Source: Phytopythium helicoides (lineage: Eukaryota; Oomycota; Peronosporomycetes; Pythiales; Pythiaceae). Taken from it: a stretch of 64,000 nucleotides of DNA. The notes under the pieces are model-generated. The model was given only the letters and a program-made list of their open reading frames with translations, searched no databases and was not told the DNA's origin. Location of the stretch: the NCBI GenBank assembly GCA_024867545.1, contig JANFNE010000013.1, forward strand, positions 372,001-436,000, given 5' to 3'. Below, piece after piece: positions 35,905-43,426 of this stretch (the first letter of the stretch is position 1; the number at the start of each line of letters is the position of its first letter). Both the position numbers and the translations under genes were made by a program.

Positions 35905-37263
35905 CTACAGCGCGATGGTCTCAACTTCTGGGAACTCGGCCGCGCGCGTCATGAAGCTGTCAGCGAGGAACGCAGCAGAGAGCTGACCGACTGCTTGCAG
36001 CGCATAGTACGGGTCGATAGCCCCTGCAGCCTTCATCCACCGGTTCACGCGAGGCGAGAAGAGCGGGATGTCGGAGAAGTTGTTGTGGCGCGAGCCTCGT
36101 AGCACCACGAGGCGCGATTCGGCGTGCGTGCAGCCTTGTGCGTGGCGCTTGGTGCTGACGAAGTTGTCGTGCCAGCGCCAGAAATGCTCCGAGAGCATGT
36201 GCAGCACAGGTGCTCGCGAGCCGAGGCCGTCGCGAGTGGTGTCGTTGAGGGGCTCCATCCACGCGTCCAGCAGTACGACGCGGCCAATGCGGTCGTCTTC
36301 ATGAGCAGCACTGAGAGCCGTCGCAGCGCCGAACGAGTGGCCGACAGCACTGACGTTGCGAGCGTCCACGCGGCTCAAGACGTCGTCGACCGTGACGTTG
36401 GCGTCGCCGGCGGACTTGTGCTTGGTGCTGTTGACCCTTTCAAGCGCGTCCGAGAGCATCGCCCGCAGCTCCCGCACGCGCTGGAGCAGCTGGGCGTTGC
36501 GGAACCGGAAGCCCGCGCCGTCAATGTTCTCGCGCACCTCTCTCGAGATCTGGTGGTAGTACTCGACGCGGTCGGGCTCGGGCCGGGCGACGCTGGCGGA
36601 TCCATCGCAGTGGTTGAGCACGACCACGACGCTGCCGCTGCTCGCGAGCTGCTGGTTGACGTGCGAGTACATCTCTAGTGAGCCACCGAGTCCGTGGCTG
36701 AAGATGACGAGCGGCCATCCGGCGTCGCTCTCGGGCTCGAGCACGGGCGCTCTCTCCACGGCTGCGAGCTGTCCGTTGCGCATGTTGCCGAAGACCCACG
36801 CGGGCATCCTGGTGAAGACGCTGAGCCCGCGCAGCACGTGCTCGCCGTGGTGCAAGTAGCTCGCGGCCCGGCTGGAGGTCGGCACCGACGGGTAGAAGAC
36901 GCGGCACTCGACGTCTCCGAGCCGCGCCGAGACGCAGCCGAGCGCCTCGAAGCGCCCGTGCAGCTCCGAGAAGTCGGGCCACGGGAACAGCAGCGACGCC
37001 GCCCAGGCGAGCGCCACGCCCGCCACCGCCGCCCACCAGAACGCGCCGCGCCAGTCCGCAGCCGCGAGCGAGAGCGCCAAGGCGGACAGCGAGGCGTAGA
37101 GCGGCGCCATCTGCCGCCGCCAGCGGTGCGCGGCCAGCAGCGCGGCCACCGGCAGCGCCAGCGCCAGCGTCGCGGGGGCGAGAGCGGGGAGCGCGCGGTC
37201 AGCAGCCAGTAGCGCCGAGGCCGCGGCCAGCAGCAGCTGCTCGAGGCGCTGGAGGCGGCGCAT
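35905..37263 (-). CDS. Platelet-activating-factor acetylhydrolase-like alpha/beta hydrolase with membrane anchor
   Basis: A 452-residue intronless frame. The N-terminal 95 residues are hydrophobic with about four short membrane segments (ALAPATLALALPVAALLAAH, ALSALALSLAAADW). The hydrolase follows: oxyanion strand WPLVIFSHGLGGS, nucleophile elbow VSAVGHSFGAAT (Ser), acid VVLLDAWMEPL (Asp), and histidine in VLRGSRHNNFSDIP. These match the PAF-AH/LpPLA2 family, which cleaves short or oxidised sn-2 acyl chains of phospholipids. It faces the NPC1-like gene tail to tail (129 bp). Its start lies 146 bp from the 3' end of the Fanzor gene, which therefore sits in its promoter side. Confidence 0.88.
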   Translation of the reverse strand: MRRLQRLEQLLLAAASALLAADRALPALAPATLALALPVAALLAAHRWRRQMAPLYASLSALALSLAAADWRGAFWWAAVAGVALAWAASLLFPWPDFSELHGRFEALGCVSARLGDVECRVFYPSVPTSSRAASYLHHGEHVLRGLSVFTRMPAWVFGNMRNGQLAAVERAPVLEPESDAGWPLVIFSHGLGGSLEMYSHVNQQLASSGSVVVVLNHCDGSASVARPEPDRVEYYHQISREVRENIDGAGFRFRNAQLLQRVRELRAMLSDALERVNSTKHKSAGDANVTVDDVLSRVDARNVSAVGHSFGAATALSAAHEDDRIGRVVLLDAWMEPLNDTTRDGLGSRAPVLHMLSEHFWRWHDNFVSTKRHAQGCTHAESRLVVLRGSRHNNFSDIPLFSPRVNRWMKAAGAIDPYYALQAVGQLSAAFLADSFMTRAAEFPEVETIAL

Positions 37264-37409
37264 GGCGCGACGAGATGTGCGGCCGAGGAGCTACGAGCAA
37301 GTGCGTGGCGTTGACGTCGACGGATTGTAGTATCCCTGGACTACATACAGACTCAAACTACTGTGTACGCTTAACTCCCTCGCGCACGTCGCGATGTCGC
37401 CGCTGGTGT
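37264..37409 (-). other. Fanzor 3' flank: candidate guide-RNA (omega RNA) scaffold region
   Basis: In TnpB and Fanzor loci the guide RNA is usually encoded at or overlapping the 3' end of the nuclease gene and reads into the element boundary. This 146-bp flank is the corresponding place and also the PAF-AH promoter. An ACTACTGTGTACG word at 37357-37369 may mark the element end. No RNA structure is demonstrated. Confidence 0.3.
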
Positions 37410-39828
37410 TCACGCATGCGTTGCTGCTGTTCCTCGACAGAAAGCTGCTGGTCGTGGATCTCCACGCAGCTTGGCCCTGAGCAGAGTCAGCATGTTGAGC
37501 GCCGCATTGACATCACGATCCCAAAAGAGCGCCCTGCAATCGCTGGCGTGACAGCGCAGGACATTCTTGGTGGTGATCAGCTCCGTCTCGCCGTCGCGAA
37601 ACTGCGGCAGCACTGCATTGCGAAGTGGCTGGTGGCAACTGGAGCACAGTTTGCTCGAGCAAAACTCGTCGATTGTTACCACCCTTGCTCGCTTCTGCAG
37701 CGCATGCCGAAACCCTTTTACTGGTGTGGGGCTGTGGCCGTGGATCCCATCGCGAACACTCCAGTCGCCATACCCGACGATAACCTGTGGGTTTGCAACA
37801 GGAACGACGCGCTTGGCCATTGCGTCCAGGGTCTTGGCCTTCATCCGCTTGACCATGAACCGCTGCTTTCGGAAAGCATGGCTGGCGCAGAACTCGACCA
37901 GGTACGCGACGCTCGCCCAGTAGATGCGAAGGTGCTCCAAGTAGACGTCAAAGTCGGAGCACTTGAACGACGGGAGCCTAGTCAGCACATCGCTGTACTG
38001 ATGGTCGCGCTTTTTTAGATTCTCAAACCAGAACTGCTGCTTCTTCATGCCTGCAAGGTGGCGATACTCACGCGTATGAATCTGCGTGATGTTACTGTGT
38101 GGTTGAACCGCACCCTTGATAGTTGGTAAGACCTCGCCCTCTCGTGCAGCAGTGCACAAGTTGCGCATCCCAGGATCAACTCCGATCAGCATATCAGGCG
38201 CGTAGTTGCTTGGCAGTGATTCCCACTCGTAGTCGACCTCGGCTTCCGCCGCCAGCTTCCGTCGCTTCTTGCCTTTTCTGCGCTCCTTCTTCAGCTCCTC
38301 GATCTTCAGGTCGTGAGTCGACTTTGGACGAGTCAGCAACACAGAGGCAGAGTATCCGTCCGACGTTATCTGGTGAGCAAATAGTCGGCTTGCAATCGGC
38401 GCCTTACTGTCGTGGTCCATGGCGTTAAATTCCGCCTTTGAAATGCCTGCGTCGACTTTCATCGTCTCAAACTTGCTCACAGAGAATAGCTGTCGGAGTA
38501 TGGCTCCTTTCTGCTGAATGGTAACGGAACTACTGAGTGCCCCAGTTCTCGCGCCTTTAGGCATCAGTAGTGTGTTTCGACCGCCGGTCGACTCGAACAC
38601 CCTGGCGCTGAATCCGTGTAGCGTTGTTCTGTTGATGATAATGTGGCTCGGAACGTAACTCGCCGAACATGGCAGCAGAGAGAATGATCGAATGCCTTTT
38701 TTGTTTGGATCCCGGCGCTGCGAGGCTTCGACCTTTTGGAGGATGACGTACAACCTCTTGACGAAGTGCTCTAGATTTCTCTCGATAACAGACTGGTGCG
38801 GCTCGAGCCCGAGCCATCCACGAAGCTCCTGCTCATCCGCTGTGAACTCGCTGTCGCTCGATCGGTAGCACGCAGTCACAAGACGGTTGATCTCACCTCG
38901 GGCGACAGCTGGCTGCTCATCGTTCTGGTGGGGACGAGGTGTCGTGGTCGAGCGCTCTCTGTGGTGTGGCGCATCTTCCATCGCCATCAAAGCAGTCTCA
39001 AGAGCTGGCCTGTCCTCCATCGCCATCAAACGCAACTCTTCTTGGCGCTCTTCGAGCAACAGTCGAGCGTACATCGTCAGTCGCTTCTCGAAGTTCAACA
39101 CGATCATGTTCCTGGTGTTGATCCGCATCTGCTCCGCAAGCCATACCAGCTGTTTGTGGTCGTGTGAAGCTGTAGCTGCCGGCGTGTAGCCCTCAACACG
39201 CACTCGCTCGGCACGGTACAGTCTGGCCGTCTCTCGAAAATCGTTGGTCGCTGAGCTGGTTGCACCGAGTCCCTGAGCTCGAACGGCGTGACAGCACCAG
39301 GAAAAAAACGTCTGATCAAGACGCGGCAGTTCACCTTGAGATTGCAGGCAACGGAGCACGTGCATATTCGCTAGGTGCCACGCCTCCGATGTGATCTGCT
39401 TGAACACGACGCAGGATCGCTGAATCTCGTCTATGAGGTCGGGGTCTTCACACAACTGCTGGAGCCTGCACGTGACGCTCGTGAACGAGTGGTGCTTGTC
39501 CCAGTCCTTTTCCTCGTCGGTCTTCTTGCGCTTGGGCATGACCAGCGATCTCCAACCACCAAGGTCGGAAGAGAGTGAGCTCGCTGAGGTGCTGGATGCG
39601 GCAAAAGCGACTTCGCGAATGAGAGGCAGAGAACGAGGTCGTCGCGAAGAAGCCGTTGGAGCGAAGGTGCGCAATGAGAACGTAACTGTCAGACTGCAGA
39701 GCCATAATGACTCATGGGTGCTATGCCGAGATTGTGACGTAGTTGCTGACATGTGCCTTTGCTGGCATGGTGAAGGTTGAATTGTCTCGTCAAAGTCAAA
39801 CCGCAATGACGTACACACTTCAGTAGTG
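37357..39828. mobile_element. Possible Fanzor-carrying element with short inverted ends
   Basis: ACTACTGTGTACG at 37357-37369 is matched, inverted and with a 5-nt gap, by ACTACTGAAGTGTGTACG read on the minus strand at 39828-39811. The two ends enclose the Fanzor gene with 40 nt on one side and 289 nt on the other. The match is short and no target-site duplication was confirmed. Confidence 0.25.
37410..39539 (-). CDS. Fanzor RNA-guided nuclease (eukaryotic TnpB homologue)
   Basis: The ATG at 39539 gives 709 residues beginning with an SV40-like nuclear signal, MPKRKKTDEEKDW. The frame is open 93 codons further upstream, but that part is not protein-like. A second basic cluster (RRKGKKRRK) precedes the nuclease core. 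RuvC-I is in MLIGVDPGMRNL (Asp near residue 455). GYGDWS (about 589) stands where TnpB has RuvC-II. The relocated catalytic Glu is in TIDEFCSSKLCSSC (about 625). The zinc finger pairs CSSC with CHASDC. RuvC-III is in FWDRDVNAALNML (Asp near 676). The single uninterrupted frame and complete catalytic set indicate a functional or recently active gene. The family cuts DNA guided by a 3'-encoded RNA; activity here is inferred. Confidence 0.9.
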   Translation of the reverse strand: MPKRKKTDEEKDWDKHHSFTSVTCRLQQLCEDPDLIDEIQRSCVVFKQITSEAWHLANMHVLRCLQSQGELPRLDQTFFSWCCHAVRAQGLGATSSATNDFRETARLYRAERVRVEGYTPAATASHDHKQLVWLAEQMRINTRNMIVLNFEKRLTMYARLLLEERQEELRLMAMEDRPALETALMAMEDAPHHRERSTTTPRPHQNDEQPAVARGEINRLVTACYRSSDSEFTADEQELRGWLGLEPHQSVIERNLEHFVKRLYVILQKVEASQRRDPNKKGIRSFSLLPCSASYVPSHIIINRTTLHGFSARVFESTGGRNTLLMPKGARTGALSSSVTIQQKGAILRQLFSVSKFETMKVDAGISKAEFNAMDHDSKAPIASRLFAHQITSDGYSASVLLTRPKSTHDLKIEELKKERRKGKKRRKLAAEAEVDYEWESLPSNYAPDMLIGVDPGMRNLCTAAREGEVLPTIKGAVQPHSNITQIHTREYRHLAGMKKQQFWFENLKKRDHQYSDVLTRLPSFKCSDFDVYLEHLRIYWASVAYLVEFCASHAFRKQRFMVKRMKAKTLDAMAKRVVPVANPQVIVGYGDWSVRDGIHGHSPTPVKGFRHALQKRARVVTIDEFCSSKLCSSCHQPLRNAVLPQFRDGETELITTKNVLRCHASDCRALFWDRDVNAALNMLTLLRAKLRGDPRPAAFCRGTAATHA

Positions 39829-40167
39829 ATCCTTGTTGATGTGCTTGCGCATTGCGATACGAAAAACGGTTGCCACTACTGCAACTCCATGAACAAGGAG
39901 TATGCAGTGCGAACACAGCGGTATTCCATGAACTCGTGGCGGTAGAGGGTTATGATGTCTGTATGTCGGAAGCCATTGACAGGACTTCAATCATCGCTAT
40001 GAGATGCAAATGCAGTTCCTACACTGACCAATTGCAGATCAACATGAGTTTTGCAGATTTGACCAGACGAGTCCGCCGTTGCAGATCGATCGATCACCGA
40101 GTGCAACTGGTTGAAGCGGTGCACAGTCGAGCTTCTAGCAGTGCATCAATCCTCATAACTTTGCTGG

Positions 40168-40491
40168 TCACAGAGCCTCGCGGCCGTGGGGAGCGCCGTA
40201 GTCAACGTATGGACCCGTGAGGACGGCGTCGTCGGCCTCGTCCTTGTGGTTCATGACGCCGATGCGCAAGTGGCCCCAGTTGACCGTCTTGCGGAATGCT
40301 GGCATCTGGTACAGCTCGCGCATATACTGTTCTCATTCATCAAGATGAGCACACAAATCCACGGGCAAGCATATACATACAAATAGTGTCAACGTACGGA
40401 TTGTCTCGGAGGCACTGTGCGACGCGCATGTACTCGCCACGGAGATGGGGAGCTGCGCAGCCTATGGAGCGGAGCGCGGTGACGCACTTTT
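40168..40491 (-). pseudogene. Glutathionyl-hydroquinone reductase (ECM4/YqjG-like) C-terminal fragment
   Basis: Translation of the minus strand gives RVAQCLRDNPYVDT, then, after a probable intron around 40395-40325 (GTATGT...GAACAG), YMRELYQMPAFRKTVNWGHL and a tail TGPYVDYGAPHGREAL followed by a stop at 40170-40168. The order LYQ-P-TVN--H...GP...PHGRE is typical of the C-terminus of omega-like glutathione transferases that reduce glutathionyl-hydroquinones. The frame across the predicted intron is off by one base. The catalytic N-terminal thioredoxin fold is missing: upstream sequence belongs to the secreted repeat gene. Probably a remnant. Confidence 0.55.
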
Positions 40492-40608
40492 GAGGCGAGC
40501 TAGACGTTGATCATGGTGGCACCAAGCAAACAACACGAGTGAACAATGCCAGGGATATCGATTTGGTTTTCACGCGGGGACGAACGAGTGCAACATGACG
40601 AGCGAGTT

Positions 40609-42320
40609 CTACGACTGCGACTGGGTGGAGGGCGGGGATCGATCGAGAGCGTCGTCTGCGCGCAGACGCCGGTCTCGACGCACCGGGAAGCCGGAGCCGA
40701 ACGTGTCGACGAGGTCGTCTGGGCTTGGCGACGATGGCGCAGGCGTTGAAGTCGGCTCTGCAGTCGATGGTGTTGGGGTTGTTGGTGTCGGTGTTGTTGC
40801 CGGCGTTGGTGTCGGTGTATGTGTAGTCGGCGGCGCTGATGTTGAAGGCGTTGGTGTTGGAGTAGGTGTTGGTGTTGGTGTTGGAGCAGGTGTCGGTGCT
40901 GGCGTTGATGTTGGTGCTGGCGTTGGAGCTGGTGTCGAAACTGGTGTTGGCGCTGGCGTTTGCGTCGATAGGGGCACTGTGGAAGGTACTGGCGTTGGAG
41001 TCGGCGTTGCTGAGTGTGATGCAGTAGGAGGTGCATTTGTAGTAGATGCTGGCGTTGGAGCTGGCTGGCTGTCAATCGGGTAGGGCTTGAGGGTCACAGG
41101 CATAGCGTCATCGCTACTATCGCAGTCTAGCTCGCCAAAATCGGAGACTGATGCTGGGGAATTTGTTGTAGTCAACTCAGCCGGAACGGGTGTCCATGGT
41201 CTTTCTGTCGCCACTACGAGATCATCTGGACAAGGCTCCTCCGTTGCCATCACTAGATCGTCCGGACAAGGCTCTTCCGTCGGCATTACGAGTCCATCAG
41301 GGCAAGGTTCCTCCGTTGCCATCACGAGTCCATCAGGACACGGTTCTTCTGTTGCCATCACTAGGTCATCAGGACACGGTTCTTCTGTTGCCATCACTAG
41401 GTCATCAGGACACGGTTCTTCTGTTGCCATCACTAGGCCATCGGGGCACGGTTCCTCTGTTGCTAGCACGAGATCGTCTGGGCAAGGCTCTTCTGTCGCA
41501 ATCTGTAAATCGATACACGGATCCTCTGTTGGCGGTGTCTCGACCCTCAATGGTAGCTCGATACATGGTTCCTCTGTGAAAGCATCGGTAGGTGCAGGCG
41601 TCGGTGAATCCGTCTTCATAGTGGACGTATGATCATGCGGAACTTCCATTGGTGAACCTGATGCTGTGGATGATGACGAATTTGTTGGTGAAGGAACTGG
41701 TGAATGCGCTGGCGAAGGCGTTGGTGTTGGTGTGGTGAATTTGCTGTTCCCGATGATGTTGGTGAATTTGTTGATGCTGTTCCCGAAGTTGTTGGGGAAT
41801 TGGTTGATAAAACTGTTGGCGAAGGTGTTACCGGAATTGCTGACGAATTGGTTGGTGGAGATGTTGGTGACGAAGTTGGAGTTTCGGTCTCATGTTTATC
41901 GTGGTCATCGCACGGAATATCCGCCGTCATTGGGCCAACCGTTGCCGACGATACGCTCACGTCTTCAAACCCAGCAAACATGTTGGACGGGCAGTCAGAC
42001 CTTGCAACACAGCCAAAGACTCCATTCGCATCCTTGATGCAAGAAGAACCGAACGGAAGCGATGGATACGGGCCGGGGCATACACCCTCGCGATCATTTC
42101 CACATGGCTCACCCTGGATGCAGAAGTTTTCACTCCCAACTTGAATCCATGAGTATTCCTTGGTGTCGAGGCAGTTGTCTGCGATGTTTACCGCGAACGG
42201 AACCCCGCACGGACCCAGGTTGCTTGCTCCTTCGACTCTCAATAACCGCAGAGTAGCTGTAGAAGATGCTGCTACACCAGGAGTGGCCACGAGCGCCACC
42301 AAGGCGCTGACGCGAATCAT
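40609..42320 (-). CDS. Secreted mucin-like protein with 12-residue repeats
   Basis: The ATG at 42320 opens a signal peptide (MIRVSALVALVATPGVAAS). A Cys-rich domain follows, about 130 residues, with CGVPFAVNIADNCLD, CIQGEPCGND and CVARSDCPSN. Then come Thr/Ser/Pro stretches, at least eight tandem copies of ATEEPCPDDLVM, and a long PTPTPTP tail. One single-base shift near 41735, inside the ACC/CCA-rich stretch, joins the two halves. It resembles oomycete cyst-coat mucins such as CAR-type acidic repeat proteins in style, not in repeat sequence. It is probably heavily O-glycosylated and attached to the cyst or wall surface. The C-terminal end is uncertain. Confidence 0.7.
41207..41494. repeat. 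Eight tandem 36-bp coding repeats
   Basis: Unit length is exactly 36 nt (12 codons on the minus strand). Units start at 41207, 41243, 41279, 41315, 41351, 41387, 41423 and 41459; a decayed ninth follows. The 41351 and 41387 units are identical, showing recent copy-number change. Confidence 0.9.
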
Positions 42321-42437
42321 CGCCCACGAGAAGCTCCTTGCAGCAGGCGTCGTAGGTTCGATTTGCGGCGGATCCGTTATCGCGTCTCGATGAAGATGTA
42401 GCAATGACTCCAACCGTCGGACGCGTGCAATAAGCAC

Positions 42438-43426
42438 CGAGCCTCATCGGCTGGATACTTCAAGCAAGCGGGGCACAGGAAACGAGTCTGCGATTGTTCA
42501 GTGTTCCGAGCACCTTCAGATCGCCCGGAGGAAACTGATACCATGAGCTCTGCCACGTCAGCCATACACGTACCATGCTCGAAGCCAGCCACAAAGTCAC
42601 GACGAAACGGACATTAGACTTCGCACAACGGCTCGCATTCGCCGAAAGCTGCTCCGTTGTGCGGTCGGTTTCCACAACAAGTCGTGTTTTTCCCATCAAA
42701 CAAGCAGGTCACGAGCTCAGCTCCTGGCATTCACGGACCGCCCGGTGCTGCTCTCCATCCGGATTAAAATCTCATCAGAGCCACTACAAGTGGACCTGCC
42801 GCTGGAGATTCCAGCTGGTGTTGGGCGTGGCAGTCGAGGATCTCCTCGCCCTTCTCTTGGCGTTGAAGAGGGGGATTAAAGCGCACGATTAAGGGATGGA
42901 CGGGCAACTCGAGTCGTGACATTCCCAGATGCGGTTGAACTGGGACCCGAAGGAAGTTTGGTACCTTTATTAGTTCATATTACTTTCAATATCATCAAAG
43001 TAAATCCTGATAACATTATAATTATGACTGGATAATAAATGTCATGGTATCATTTGATGTGATTTTGATAGTTCTAATCCGCACCCCGACGCTCCACCTG
43101 CTTGTGCTCCGACGGCGCTATTTCCAACCAATCCCGCCCCTCCTCTGGGCACTTGTCGCCCTCCGATTGGTCAAAAAGTGCATCTCAACCACCGCTACTG
43201 CCGCTTTTCCAGCAGATTCGATCGGGCATCAAGCGCCTCCAGCTGCGGTCCCATCGCCAGCCTCGGGCCCCGCTCCTCGCTCCTGCGCGCCCCCGCCGCG
43301 GCTCTGCAGCCGTCTCCGACACTCCGCAGCTCCCGCGCTCCCGCCCGCCGGTCTCGCGGCTTCCAGGCGTGCTCTGGAGCCTCAGAAACCGATCGACAGC
43401 CGAGGAGACAGGCGCCGCCCCGGAAG
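42438..43426. other. Intergenic; AT-rich patch and CCAAT boxes, no secure gene
   Basis: Short frames only. 42965-43075 is markedly AT-rich for this window. 43100-43180 holds a pair of CCAAT boxes. Confidence 0.45.
43128..43170 (+). promoter_or_regulatory. Paired CCAAT boxes upstream of the zinc transporter
   Basis: CCAAT at 43128-43132 and the inverted form ATTGG at 43166-43170, about 260-300 nt before the ATG. Confidence 0.4.

Noticed and set aside
41207..41494. Regular 36-bp repeats considered as a CRISPR array
   Set aside because: Units are contiguous with no spacers, in frame with a secreted protein, and in a eukaryotic genome.
41087..41632. Long plus-strand frame of SSGQGSSVAIT-type repeats
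   Set aside because: Antisense shadow of the 36-bp repeats. The minus strand carries the signal peptide and cysteines.
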